DNA of 64,000 bases from the NCBI RefSeq assembly GCF_964253025.1, contig NZ_CAXUQC020000001.1:3286001-3350000 (forward strand). Reading direction: 5' to 3'. The DNA is from Rhizobacter sp964253025 (GTDB lineage Bacteria > Pseudomonadota > Gammaproteobacteria > Burkholderiales > Burkholderiaceae_C). Positions 43,763-52,235 of this stretch are shown in pieces (positions within the stretch are counted from its first letter, which is position 1; each line of letters starts with the position of its first letter). The position numbers and the translations under genes were made by a program. Under the pieces are notes generated by a model, which searched no databases, was not told the DNA's origin, and worked only from the letters and a program-made list of their open reading frames with translations.

Positions 43763-44914
43763 TCAGGCGTCCGGCGGCACACCCTTGATCGGTGCGAAAC
43801 CAGGTGAGCCGACCGACCGGCCGGCCCGGTGGGTCACCGGCGTGAAAGCTATGCCAAAAGGCGCGCTCGGTTTTGCCCAACGGCGCGCTATCGCGGCGTG
43901 GAGTTGGTCGACCTGGTCGGCAACACTGCAGCCAAAGACTTCGAAGAAGTCGCCGTGCTCGTTCGACATGTCAGTCCGGCCAAGGAGTACCACGCTGAGA
44001 GCGCCCGGTACATCGATCCCGCGCGCCGAAAGAAGGGACCGAAAACGAGAGCCGTCCTCAATGCCCCAAACCACAACGGCGGTGAACGGTAAGCGGCCTT
44101 CGCCGTCCAACTTGCTTGTCAACTCCTCCACGAGCGCCTCGGCATAGTCGGAGTCGGGCCCGTGGGGCACCGACACGCTGTACAGCTCCAGATCAGCACG
44201 ACTCTCCTTGAGACTGTCGAAGCGTCGTTTACCCAGTTCGTTCGCGAGAAAGGGCGTGGACACCGTCGCATAGCCGATCTTCGTGTGTCCACCTTCAATC
44301 AGGCGCGCGACGCTGCGCGCGACCGGCTCGCCCCATTCGGTGCCGACCACCTCGACATCAGCCCCCATGAGGGCTGCACCGTCAATGGCGAGAACGTCGG
44401 TGCGCTCCTTGATCGCAGCCAGCAGGTCGATGGTGACGGTCTTGTACGAGGACTGCAAGACGCACGCGTCAAGTCTGGGCAAGCTTCTCAACACCGTCCG
44501 CGCATGCTCCGGATCGGTATACGAAACCTCGAGCACCCGATGGCCTTCGGATGTAAAGCGCCGGTGAAGCGCCTCCACAAGGACGCGCCCACGCATGATG
44601 CTGATGGAGCGCCTCAGCAACAGGATCGAGCGTGCAGTCTGCTGGCGCGCGCGACCGGTATGGGCAGATGCGCTCCCGGCCGCTCTTCCTTCAGAGCCTG
44701 AACCGGCATTGGCAAGGAAGTACGTCCCCCTCCCGCTTTCCGAAGCAATCAGCCCGCGGTCCTTCAAGTGCTGAAAGCACCGTTGCACCAACACCTGCGA
44801 CAGGCCAAAGCGACGCATGAGGTCGCGGATCGGGGGCACCCGGTCTCCGGGTTGGGCCGTAGCGGCCAATTCTTCGAGGAACCGCTCGAGATCGGCCTGG
44901 GAGCTCTTACGCAT
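43763..44914 (-). CDS. GntR-family regulator with LacI-type ligand-binding domain
   Basis: A 383-residue chimeric regulator. Residues 1-68 form a GntR winged helix: QPGDRVPPIRDLMRRFGLSQ, VLVQRCFQHLKDRGLIASES and GRGTYFLA. From about residue 95 a periplasmic-binding-protein-like (Peripla_BP_3) domain follows: SILLLRRSISIMRGRVLVEA, DVLAIDGAALMGADVEVVGT, ARLIEGGHTKIGYATVSTPF and TAVVVWGIEDGSRFRSLLSA. This architecture (as in AraR-type proteins) senses sugars or small molecules. It is convergent with the lyase gene and should control the lyase and porin promoters and its own. The start is the ATG at 44914. Codon use includes more A/T-ending codons than in flanking genes. Confidence 0.87.
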   Translation of the reverse strand: MRKSSQADLERFLEELAATAQPGDRVPPIRDLMRRFGLSQVLVQRCFQHLKDRGLIASESGRGTYFLANAGSGSEGRAAGSASAHTGRARQQTARSILLLRRSISIMRGRVLVEALHRRFTSEGHRVLEVSYTDPEHARTVLRSLPRLDACVLQSSYKTVTIDLLAAIKERTDVLAIDGAALMGADVEVVGTEWGEPVARSVARLIEGGHTKIGYATVSTPFLANELGKRRFDSLKESRADLELYSVSVPHGPDSDYAEALVEELTSKLDGEGRLPFTAVVVWGIEDGSRFRSLLSARGIDVPGALSVVLLGRTDMSNEHGDFFEVFGCSVADQVDQLHAAIARRWAKPSAPFGIAFTPVTHRAGRSVGSPGFAPIKGVPPDA

Positions 44915-44930
44915 ACATTAACGATACAAC
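44913..44930. promoter_or_regulatory. Possible autoregulatory site at the GntR-LacI gene start
   Basis: ATACATT (44913-44919) and ATACAAC (44924-44930) repeat with an 11-bp period and overlap the start codon of the regulator. They resemble GTACAAT and GTACATT in the divergent lyase promoter (shared core RTACAWY). The spacing differs from that promoter (14 bp), so it is only a weak candidate. Confidence 0.25.
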
Positions 44931-45130
44931 ACATCCAACCGATAAAGTCCTCGGTTCTCCCTGCTCGGTGAGCTGCGAGCTTGTAGGCGTAGGGCCCTAC
45001 ACACTACACCCGAGCGCCCTGAACCGGGCACTTGAAGGGGAGGCTGGCTGGCCGGGATTGATGCGGCGTGTGCGAAGGGGCGCGAGGTCGGGCGCGGAAC
45101 GAAAGAAGAGGTCCTCAATGGCCGCGCCGG

Positions 45131-46210
45131 TCAGGCTGTGGCCCGGGCCACCGACAGCAATGCCCTGCCGTTGCCACGCACGTAGTCCGACCTCAAGCCG
45201 GCCACCATCGCATCCCACGCGGCCTCGCTCGAGGTGATCGCCCAGCTGGTTTCCTTGATGATGTCGAACCAGGTGAAGGCGCGGACCTGCGGCCAGTGCG
45301 GCAACTGCGCGAACATGGCCTGGATCCACGCCGCCTTGTCGCCGCCGGCCTCGGAACTGGCCATCTCGGCCAGGAGCACGGGCTTGTCGGGCGCGATGCG
45401 GGCGGCGATGGCGAGGGCGTTCTCGAAGACGTCGCGGAAAGGTGTCCAACGCGACCACGGCTGGCTGACACCGAAGTTGTAGCCGTCGATGCCGACCCAG
45501 TCGACCACATCGGCGCCCGGCCATGCGAGGGCCGGGTCGTTCCACCGGGCTTGCGGGGTGCTCTGGTTGTTGAAGCACCAGACCCATTGCACTTGCGTGG
45601 CCCCCGCCGCCCGCACCCGCTCGACCACGCGGCGATAGGCCTTGACGTAGAGGTCAGCGGACTGGCCGTTGCGGGCCATGCCCCAGGGATACCAGTCACC
45701 GTTGAACTCGTGGCCCCAGCGCAGCATGAACGGCAGGTTCAGCCGCGCCGCGGCCGCCCCGTAGTCGGCGAGATAGGCGTCCCACTTGCCGGCGACGATG
45801 TCGGCAAGGGGAATCGCTTCGTCGCGCGCGCCCCACGGCTCCCAGGTCACCTGCGCGGCCATGCCTTGTTCAGCGAGGTAGCGGATGGCCGACTCGGGAA
45901 AGGGCGCGCCGAAGCGGGTGAACCACATCGCGGCGGCCGGCTTGAAGCGGTAGTTCTCCTGCGCGGCGTCCACGACGTCCATGACGCCGGCTTCGCGGAA
46001 CACGCCGAAGAACACACCGCGGGAGGCGCCGGGGTCGGTGTCGATGCGGATGGGCAGCGGCTCGGACGGGTTGCCCGGTGTCGACGCCGTGGTCGTTGCC
46101 GTGCTGCAGCCGGCCAGCGGCCAGGCCGCCGTGCCGAGCGCCGTGGCGCCACCTGCCGCGAGCAGGCGGCGTCGTGTCAGGTCGGGAGAAGGTGAATGCG
46201 GAAAGGTCAT
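45131..46210 (-). CDS. Glycoside hydrolase family 26 lipoprotein (beta-mannanase-like)
   Basis: A 359-residue secreted protein. The N-terminus has a twin-arginine-like motif and hydrophobic stretch (TRRRLLAAGGATALGTAAWP) with a lipobox LAGC (C35). The GH26 catalytic domain carries the acid/base E168 in LRWGHEFNGDWYPWGMARNG and the nucleophile E282 in KPVLLAEMASSEAGG. VDWVGIDGYNFG and AFTWFDIIKETSWAI are also typical. GH26 enzymes hydrolyse beta-mannans or mixed-linkage glucans; the lipobox suggests surface anchoring. The ATG at 46210 has AGGA 7 nt upstream. It is transcribed in the same direction as the galM-like gene upstream and may share its regulation, although a 301-bp gap separates them. 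Confidence 0.85.
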   Translation of the reverse strand: MTFPHSPSPDLTRRRLLAAGGATALGTAAWPLAGCSTATTTASTPGNPSEPLPIRIDTDPGASRGVFFGVFREAGVMDVVDAAQENYRFKPAAAMWFTRFGAPFPESAIRYLAEQGMAAQVTWEPWGARDEAIPLADIVAGKWDAYLADYGAAAARLNLPFMLRWGHEFNGDWYPWGMARNGQSADLYVKAYRRVVERVRAAGATQVQWVWCFNNQSTPQARWNDPALAWPGADVVDWVGIDGYNFGVSQPWSRWTPFRDVFENALAIAARIAPDKPVLLAEMASSEAGGDKAAWIQAMFAQLPHWPQVRAFTWFDIIKETSWAITSSEAAWDAMVAGLRSDYVRGNGRALLSVARATA

Positions 46211-46511
46211 GCCGGGGTCCTGAGCAAGCGTGTGGTGCGCGCGTCTGGAACCGATACCAGCGCGCCGACATGCTAGCGGCAAGTGCTCGCTCGCGGGAGG
46301 GGGAGAACGATCGGACTCCGGGTGACACCGGCCTTGGCGACTGCGACGCAGCGCTGTCCGGCGACCGTCCCCGACAACACCGAAGGCTCACCCGGGCGCG
46401 CTGGCGACGGCTACGACTGAAGCGAGCGGTGCCTTGCTAACGGCCTCTGTCTAAGCCCGCTCACGCGCTTGACCGGAGCACCCCGCCAGATCATTGCGTC
46501 GACCCCCGCAG
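46211..46511. other. Non-coding gap between the GH26 and aldose epimerase genes
   Basis: About 300 bp with no convincing gene on either strand. It must contain the promoter of the GH26 gene. I see no clear -10/-35 pair, hairpin with T-run or repeat. Confidence 0.4.
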
Positions 46512-47525
46512 TCATCGAAGAAACTTCCACCGGATGACGTGTCGATACGGACGAGACGGACCGAAGAAGCACGACGGCTGCGGCCACTCCGGATGATTCG
46601 GGCTGTCCGGCAGGAATTGGGGTTCGAGCGCGACGCCTGCGCAGGCCGGAAGCGGCACGCCATGGCGCGACGGGATCCCTTCCAGATACTGCCCTGCGTA
46701 GAGTTGCAACGACGGCAGCGTCGAGTACAGCTCCATGCCGAGCGTGCCGTCCGGGGCAGCGAGGGTACAGAGCGGGTTCTGCATGCCGGAGCACGTCGGA
46801 TCGATCAGGAACGCATGATCGTAGCCACCGGCAACCTGCTGCTGCGCATCCTTGAGCCAGTCGTCCGCGAGGCGCTTCGATTTTCGAAAGTCGAAGGAGG
46901 TCCCCGCGACCGACACCAGGTCACCCACGGGAATCAAGCCCCCATCCACCGGCAGATAGTGCTCGGCGTTCACGGAAAGGCGATGCTCGCGCACATCCGA
47001 GGGTTCGCCGCCCAAGTTGTAGTACGCATGGTTCGTCAAGCAGACGGGACTCTCTTCGCTGAGCTCCGCATGTGCGTTCATCTCGATGGTCGACTCGTCG
47101 ATCAACCGGTAGGTCACGACGACCTTGGCCTCCCCGGGAAACCCCTGGTCGCCCGCGGGCGACGTGAGCGACAAAGTCACCTCGTCGGACGAACGCTTCC
47201 GGATGTCCCAGAGTCGCGTGTGAAAGCCCTCGGGCCCGCCGTGAAGCTGATGGGGCGAACCGACGTTGGGGACGAGGGTTCGAACCTGGCGCTCGTGCAC
47301 ATAGCGGGCACCGCCGATGCGATTGGCATAGCGACCGACGGTGGCCCCGATGTACGCGTTCCGCGCCTGGGGCTCCGTCATGGTGTGGCGACCCAGCAGG
47401 ACCTCTCGCTGCCACTGGCGCCCGAGCGGCACGCGGCAACTCAACCAGGTCGCCCCCAGGCTGGACAGCGAGAGTTCGAGGCCTCCCGCACGGAGCGTGA
47501 CGACTGTGGGTTCTGCGCTGCTCAT
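46512..47525 (-). CDS. galM: Aldose 1-epimerase
   Basis: A 337-residue galactose mutarotase-fold protein that interconverts alpha and beta anomers of aldoses. Catalytic segments in order: IGATVGRYANRIGGARY, SPHQLHGGPEGFHTRLWD (first His), VCLTNHAYYNLGGE (general acid His), YDHAFLID and GVALEPQFLPDSPNHPEWPQ (general base Glu), ending in FGPSRPYRHVIRWKF. The ATG at 47525 gives an N-terminus of the usual length, although no strong ribosome-binding site is seen; the open frame upstream gives no homology. The neighbouring GH26 glycosidase could supply sugars, so the two may form a small polysaccharide-use unit, as inference. Confidence 0.9.
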   Translation of the reverse strand: MSSAEPTVVTLRAGGLELSLSSLGATWLSCRVPLGRQWQREVLLGRHTMTEPQARNAYIGATVGRYANRIGGARYVHERQVRTLVPNVGSPHQLHGGPEGFHTRLWDIRKRSSDEVTLSLTSPAGDQGFPGEAKVVVTYRLIDESTIEMNAHAELSEESPVCLTNHAYYNLGGEPSDVREHRLSVNAEHYLPVDGGLIPVGDLVSVAGTSFDFRKSKRLADDWLKDAQQQVAGGYDHAFLIDPTCSGMQNPLCTLAAPDGTLGMELYSTLPSLQLYAGQYLEGIPSRHGVPLPACAGVALEPQFLPDSPNHPEWPQPSCFFGPSRPYRHVIRWKFLR

Positions 47526-47900
47526 CAGGTTGCGTGCAAGACGCTTCGGTTGCTGCGGCGAGCAGGATACCGTGCGTGAGCCTCGGTGATCGGACGCGCA
47601 TCGCCGCCGCCAAACTTTCATCGGTCGATAACCGTTTGCTGGCCCACGAGACCGCGGACCAGATCGATCTGCAGCGGCGCACTCTGCATTCATCGACGCA
47701 CACCGCATGGCAGTCGGCACGCCGGAAGCGCAGGCTGAGCGGCGGGACCTGCGGCACAGCGCCACTGCAGCATGGCGGGTGGAGCTGCACACGGCGCTGG
47801 AGAAGATCAGCGAAGACACGGGCCGTTGGAACTGGAGCCCGGCGACGCGAAGGAGGAACAGCGGCAGATGGGAAATGCCAGTCCCTCAAAAGTCGCCGCA
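47526..47900. other. Non-coding region between the epimerase gene and the tRNA terminator
   Basis: About 375 bp without a recognisable gene. The translations on either strand are short and lack homology. It contains the promoter region of galM. As the DNA immediately 3' of a tRNA gene, it is where a remnant of an integrated element could lie, but I see no integrase or direct repeat of the tRNA end. Confidence 0.4.
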
Positions 47901-47939
47901 CAAAGAAAAACGGGTCAGTCCTTTCGGACTGACCCGTTT
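47901..47939 (-). terminator. Rho-independent terminator of tRNA-Arg
   Basis: A perfect 14-bp stem with a 4-nt loop: AAACGGGTCAGTCC (47908-47921) pairs with GGACTGACCCGTTT (47926-47939). On the minus strand the stem is followed by TTTTTCTTTG, a good U-tract. It lies 18 bp after the tRNA 3' end and is the clearest terminator in the window. Confidence 0.92.
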
Positions 47940-47957
47940 CTCTAGAACTAGAAGTTC

Positions 47958-48034
47958 TGGTGCGGCTGGCAGGAATCGAACCCACGACCCCTTGGTTCGT
48001 AGCCAAGTACTCTATCCAGCTGAGCTACAGCCGC
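47958..48034 (-). tRNA. tRNA-Arg (anticodon ACG)
   Basis: 77 nt including an encoded CCA. The acceptor stem pairs GCGGCTG (48034-48028) with CAGCCGC (47968-47962), followed by discriminator A and CCA. The D arm contains GCTCAGCTGGATAGAG, the anticodon arm CTTGGCTACGAACCAAG has loop CTACGAA, giving anticodon ACG, and the T arm is GTGGGTTCGATTCCTGC. It reads CGN arginine codons, with A34 normally converted to inosine. It is followed by a strong terminator. It lies between the haem genes and the accessory block, with its 3' end facing the accessory side. Confidence 0.97.
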
Positions 48035-48066
48035 GAAGCCTTGAACTATACACGATGTTTTGTGAG

Positions 48067-49314
48067 TCACGCAAGTGCTGCCGCGTTTTTATAGCAATCC
48101 GCTGCACGCTTCTCATCGGACTGCACTTCCGCCAGGCGTGCCAGCAGCAGCCAGGCATGGCGGCGCGCGTTCAGTGGCAGCTCGCGTGAGGACGTGGCCT
48201 GCTCGAGCAGCACGCGGGCCTTGCCCCACAGTTCGCGCTCGGTCCACGCGCAGCCCACGGCATACGCCACCGCGGCATCGCGCGGCAGTGCCGTGACGGC
48301 CGTTTCGAATCGGGGCAGCCAGTCGGGGCCGATGCCGGCCACGCATTGCACCAGGGCCTCGGCCACACCGGCGCGTTCATCGGGCAGCAGTTCGGGCAGG
48401 CGGTCCCAGAAGGGGCGCAGCCACGCACGCGCTTCGGTGGCGCCACCGTAAAGCGCGAGGCGGCTCGCCGCGCGGGCGGCCACCAGCGGGTCGCGGCGGT
48501 CGGCCGGCTCCAGGGCGAACCAGACGCGGCGGACCTGGTCGGCATCGCGCGCGCCGTCGAGCGACTCGAAGGCGAGTGCACGCAAGAGGCCCAGCGCAGC
48601 GCCCTTGGAGAAGCCCTGGTGCTTGGCGAGCAGGCGCGCCGTCTTGAGTGCTTCATGCGGCTGGTGGGCCAGGCGCGTGGCCTGCAGCTTCAGGCGCAGC
48701 GCATGCGTGCGGCGCGCGACGCCGGGCGGCAGTTCGGCGAGGAGTTCCAGCGCCCTGCCCGCGTCGCGGTCGTCGAGGGCCCACTCGGCAGCCAGCAGTC
48801 GGGCGCCTTCCTCCGCGGGCCGCGCCAGCGAGCTGCGGCTCGACAGGTCGAGCGCGGCGCTCAGCGCGTCGTCGCGACGCGCACGGTCCTGCAGCTTGTG
48901 CAGGCTGCCGGCGGCGAGCAGGTGGCCGAGCACGGTGAACTCGTTGTCCTGGACCAGGTCGGGTGTCTCGGCCTGAATGACGAGGGCTCGCTGCGCCGCC
49001 TTGTGGGCCCGGCTGTAACGCCCCCCGAAGTACTGGGCAAGGGCTTCGCGCAAGGCCGCCTGGGCGGTGCGATCGCGACGGGCGACGCGCCATTCATGGG
49101 CCCGCCGCGGCAGGCCGACCAGTGCGTTGATGGCCTGGATGGCGCTCACGAGCACGAAGCAGGTGCCGACCAGCGCCAGCAGGAAGAGGTTCAGCGACAC
49201 GTCGGTGCGTTGGTGTCCCCAGTAGAAGGACACGAGCCCGTCGTTGGCGCCGAGGCTCGACGCCGCCACGACGGCCACCGCGAACAACAGGATGAACCAG
49301 ATGACGGCGCGCAT
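48067..49314 (-). CDS. hemY: HemY-like haem biosynthesis-associated protein
   Basis: A 415-residue inner-membrane protein of the HemY (HemY_N) family, not to be confused with protoporphyrinogen oxidase. The N-terminus holds two transmembrane helices (RAVIWFILLFAVAVVAASSL and VSLNLFLLALVGTCFVLVSA) with the family signature GLVSFYWGHQRTDVSLNLFL. The rest is a helical TPR-like region (YSRAHKAAQRALVIQAETPD, GRALELLAELPPGVARRTHA). The exact function in tetrapyrrole metabolism is unknown. The ATG at 49314 has TGAGG 9 nt upstream; it is 19 bp after the hemX stop. Last gene of the hemC-hemD-hemX-hemY operon. Confidence 0.93.
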   Translation of the reverse strand: MRAVIWFILLFAVAVVAASSLGANDGLVSFYWGHQRTDVSLNLFLLALVGTCFVLVSAIQAINALVGLPRRAHEWRVARRDRTAQAALREALAQYFGGRYSRAHKAAQRALVIQAETPDLVQDNEFTVLGHLLAAGSLHKLQDRARRDDALSAALDLSSRSSLARPAEEGARLLAAEWALDDRDAGRALELLAELPPGVARRTHALRLKLQATRLAHQPHEALKTARLLAKHQGFSKGAALGLLRALAFESLDGARDADQVRRVWFALEPADRRDPLVAARAASRLALYGGATEARAWLRPFWDRLPELLPDERAGVAEALVQCVAGIGPDWLPRFETAVTALPRDAAVAYAVGCAWTERELWGKARVLLEQATSSRELPLNARRHAWLLLARLAEVQSDEKRAADCYKNAAALA

Positions 49315-49333
49315 CGGTCGCAGCCTCACCGCT

Positions 49334-50440
49334 TCAGCGCCCGGCCGCCGCAGCGGCGAGCGCAGCGAGGGTCTCGTCGGGCCGCGGCAGGCTCACGTTG
49401 CGGGCGCTCGCCGTCACCTGCTTGACCAGTTCGGCGGCCACGGTGGTGCGGCGCGAGCTGCGATCGAAGTAGCGGTCGAGCATGGCCTGCACCGCCTTGA
49501 GGTCGGTCTGCGTGGTGTCGAACTGGCGGCTCAGCAGCGCCAAGCGGGCGTTGAGCAGACGCAGCTTCAGGTTCTCGCGGAGGAAGAAGGCCTGGTCGGG
49601 CGTGAGCAGGGCCGCCTCGGGATGCTCGATGTGGGTGACCCGCACCAGCGAGCGAACCTCGGACCACACCCGTTCGATCGCCCCGTCCCAGCCGGAGCGC
49701 ACTGAGCCCCACCAGGACGCCGGCCCGCTCGCCGCGGGGGCAGCCGGCGTCGGCTGCTGCGGCGTGGGCCGGGAAGGCTCCTTGCGCGAGGCCTGGGCCA
49801 GCAGGGGCAGTTCGTCGACCAGCCGCACGACCTCGTCGAGCTTGATCGTGAGGGTGGAGATGTCGGGCACGCCCACGGCCTTCACCCGGTCCATGTCGCG
49901 GGCCAGGGCGCGTCGAACGCCGTCGAGCCGCGGCTGGCTGTGGCGGGCAAGGCGCTCGTCTGCCTGCTTGAGGGCCGACACCAGCGGCTCGGCACTGCCG
50001 GTGATGATGGATTGGTGCTGCGCGACTCGCAGGCCGGCCTCGATGTCCACGACGAGGTTCTCGTCGCGCGAGCGGGACAGCGAGTGGATCAGCTCCTCGA
50101 GCTGCGTGCGCTGCAGCGCCACCTCGGCAAGGCGCGCCTCGAGCAGCGCCACCTTGGCCGCGCTCTCGCGGGCGGTGTCCTGGGACTGCTTGGCCAGCAG
50201 GCGCGCCTCGGTGGCCTGGCCCTGGGTGTCCTGCTGGCGGCGGGCGAGTTCCTGCTCGATCGTGCGAACCCGCTTCTGGGCCGCCAGGGCAATGGCCAGG
50301 CTGGCCAGCAGCGCCAACGTGAAGATGATGCCCAGCACCGTCGCCCACACTCGGCGTGGCCGGGGCGGCGACGCGGGCACGACGGGAGGCAGGGCCGGTC
50401 CGGCCAGCGGAGGGTCGAGGGGCAGTGGGGTGTCGTTCAC
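49334..50440 (-). CDS. hemX: HemX-like membrane protein
   Basis: A 368-residue protein of the HemX family. After a Pro-rich N-terminus comes one transmembrane helix (VWATVLGIIFTLALLASLAI), then a long coiled coil (IEQELARRQQDTQGQATEAR, LLEARLAEVALQRTQLEELI) and a C-terminal domain with DQAFFLRENLKLRLLNARLA, the strongest family signature. It is often annotated uroporphyrinogen-III C-methyltransferase, but it has no SAM-methylase domain, so that name is misleading. The start is taken as GTG at 50440, which overlaps the hemD stop (GTGA); an alternative ATG at 50458 would add six residues. It presumably assists haem synthesis at the membrane, as inference. Confidence 0.9.
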   Translation of the reverse strand: MNDTPLPLDPPLAGPALPPVVPASPPRPRRVWATVLGIIFTLALLASLAIALAAQKRVRTIEQELARRQQDTQGQATEARLLAKQSQDTARESAAKVALLEARLAEVALQRTQLEELIHSLSRSRDENLVVDIEAGLRVAQHQSIITGSAEPLVSALKQADERLARHSQPRLDGVRRALARDMDRVKAVGVPDISTLTIKLDEVVRLVDELPLLAQASRKEPSRPTPQQPTPAAPAASGPASWWGSVRSGWDGAIERVWSEVRSLVRVTHIEHPEAALLTPDQAFFLRENLKLRLLNARLALLSRQFDTTQTDLKAVQAMLDRYFDRSSRRTTVAAELVKQVTASARNVSLPRPDETLAALAAAAAGR

Positions 50441-51192
50441 GCCTGGGATTGTATGCATCCCACCACGGCCGGCAGGGCGGGCCTGGCCTCGACCACACGG
50501 CCGAAGCCGGCCTGGCGCGCCCGCTCGGCGATGCGGGGGTGCGTGGCGAGCGCATGGGCGTCGGACCAATCGGTGCCCGGTGCGAGCGCATCGAGGTGGT
50601 CGATGGCCTCGGAACTGCTGAAGAACCACAGGTGCTGCGCCGGCTCGGCCAGGGCGCGCGCGAGGATGGCGGCGCCCGACTCGTCGAGCCGCGGGGCGGC
50701 CCGCTGGTAGGCGGCCACGAAGCTCAGGGTGGCGCCCCGCTCGGCGAGCCGGGCGGCCAGCCAGTCACGGCCGCTCGTGCCGCGCACGACGAGCACGCGG
50801 CTGCCTTCCCATGGCAGGTCACCGATCACCTGCCAGAGCGACTCCGAGTCGAACTGGGCGGCATCCGAGGGCGGCTCCACGATGGCTGCGGCCGGCACGC
50901 CCAGGCGCTTCAGGGCCGCCGTGGTGCCGGGACCGGGAGAGCCCGCCAGCACCCCCGCGGGCCACGCACGGTCCGGCGGCTGCAGGGCGAAGAAGTGGGC
51001 CGCGGCGTTCGGGCTCACGAACATGACGAGCTTGAACGTGGCGAGGGCCGCCCAGGCCTCGCGCACGGGTGCGCCGTCGGCGGGCGGCTCGATGCCGATC
51101 AGCGGCAGCGCCTCGGCCTCGATGCCGGCCGCTCTCAGGGCCTCGACCCATTCACCGGCCTGCCCGGCCGGCCGCGTGACGAGCACCCGCAC
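50437..51192 (-). CDS. hemD: Uroporphyrinogen-III synthase
   Basis: A 251-residue HemD that closes hydroxymethylbilane to uroporphyrinogen III. The N-terminal MRVLVTRPAGQAGEWVEALR, the VMFVSPNAAAHFF loop, GPGTTAALKRLGVPAAAIVE, and LWFFSSSEAIDHLDAL are characteristic of this divergent family. The two-domain layout and length are normal. It starts 8 bp after the hemC stop and its stop overlaps hemX, consistent with a single operon. Acts in the cytoplasm after HemC. Confidence 0.93.
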   Translation of the reverse strand: MRVLVTRPAGQAGEWVEALRAAGIEAEALPLIGIEPPADGAPVREAWAALATFKLVMFVSPNAAAHFFALQPPDRAWPAGVLAGSPGPGTTAALKRLGVPAAAIVEPPSDAAQFDSESLWQVIGDLPWEGSRVLVVRGTSGRDWLAARLAERGATLSFVAAYQRAAPRLDESGAAILARALAEPAQHLWFFSSSEAIDHLDALAPGTDWSDAHALATHPRIAERARQAGFGRVVEARPALPAVVGCIQSQA

Positions 51193-51200
51193 GGCGCGCC

Positions 51201-52139
51201 TCAGGCGACCGGCAGGTAGCTGGCGGCGCCCTGCGCTCGAAGGAGGTCGGCCGCCTTCACCCCGAGGGCCGTGGCCGCCGATTCGTCGGCCGCAGAGCCG
51301 GAGGTCTCGGCGCGAAGCAGGGGCCGCGTCGTGGATTCAGGATCGCCCAGGGCCACGGACACCTGCAAATTGGCGCCTTGCCAGACCGCATGCGCGGCCA
51401 GCGGCATGCTGCAGCTGCCGCCCAGCGAGCGGGAGACGGCGCGCTCGGCGTGCACCGCCAGCCAGGTCGGCCGATGCGTCAATTGACCGAGCTGGGCACG
51501 CAATGCCGTGGCATCCGAGCGGACCTCGATGCCGAGCGCGCCTTGCCCCGCGCAGGGGATCATCTCCTCGGCCGAGAACACGCTGCGGATGCGGTCGCCC
51601 ATGCCGAGGCGCTTCAGGCCGGCGGCCGCCAGCACGATGGCGTCGAACTGACCTTCGTCGAGCTTGCGCAGACGGGTGTCGAGGTTGCCGCGCACCGGTT
51701 CGATCTGCAGGTCCGGGCGGAGTGCGCGCAGCTGCACGACGCGGCGCAGGCTGGAGGTGCCCACGCGGGCGCCCTGCGGCAGATCGGCCAAGGTGGCGAA
51801 GTTGTTGGACACCAGCGCGTCGCGCGGATCCTCGCGGTCGAGCACGCAGGCGAGTTCGAAACCCTCGGGCAGCTCCATCGGCACGTCCTTCAGCGAGTGC
51901 ACGGCGAGGTGGGCCCGGCCCTCCTCGAGCGCCGTTTCCAGCTCCTTCACGAACAGGCCCTTGCCGCCGACCTTCGACAAGGTGCGATCGAGGATCTGGT
52001 CGCCGCGGGTCGTCATGCCGAGCAGGTCGACCGTGCAGCCCAGGCGGGCCTGGAGCAGGTCGCGGACATGTTCGGCCTGCCACAGGGCGAGCCGGCTCTC
52101 GCGGGTGGCGATCAGGAGGGAGGTGGAGGTCTCAGGCAT
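51201..52139 (-). CDS. hemC: Porphobilinogen deaminase (hydroxymethylbilane synthase)
   Basis: A 312-residue enzyme that joins four porphobilinogens. Motifs are LLIATRESRLALWQAEHVRD, TRGDQILDRTLSKVGGKGLF, KELETALEEGRAHLAVHSLK (with the catalytic DVP segment next) and LGGSCSMPLAAHAVW, in which C243 anchors the dipyrromethane cofactor. Length is standard. It is the first gene of the hem operon and diverges from ppc, with 96 bp between the two starts. The ATG at 52139 gives the standard N-terminus; a haem-responsive promoter could lie in the gap but is not recognisable. Confidence 0.96.
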   Translation of the reverse strand: MPETSTSLLIATRESRLALWQAEHVRDLLQARLGCTVDLLGMTTRGDQILDRTLSKVGGKGLFVKELETALEEGRAHLAVHSLKDVPMELPEGFELACVLDREDPRDALVSNNFATLADLPQGARVGTSSLRRVVQLRALRPDLQIEPVRGNLDTRLRKLDEGQFDAIVLAAAGLKRLGMGDRIRSVFSAEEMIPCAGQGALGIEVRSDATALRAQLGQLTHRPTWLAVHAERAVSRSLGGSCSMPLAAHAVWQGANLQVSVALGDPESTTRPLLRAETSGSAADESAATALGVKAADLLRAQGAASYLPVA

Positions 52140-52235
52140 CGCGAAATGCTATCAGGCGCACGGCCCGGCGGCGCGGCGCCGGATGCGCCTTCCTTGACGC
52201 CCATTAACATTGCGCCCTCTCTCACAAGGAAAGCC

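Noticed and set aside
46921..48006. A 361-codon minus-strand open frame reading through tRNA-Arg into the galM region.
   Set aside because: It begins inside the tRNA and crosses a strong terminator, so it cannot be a gene.
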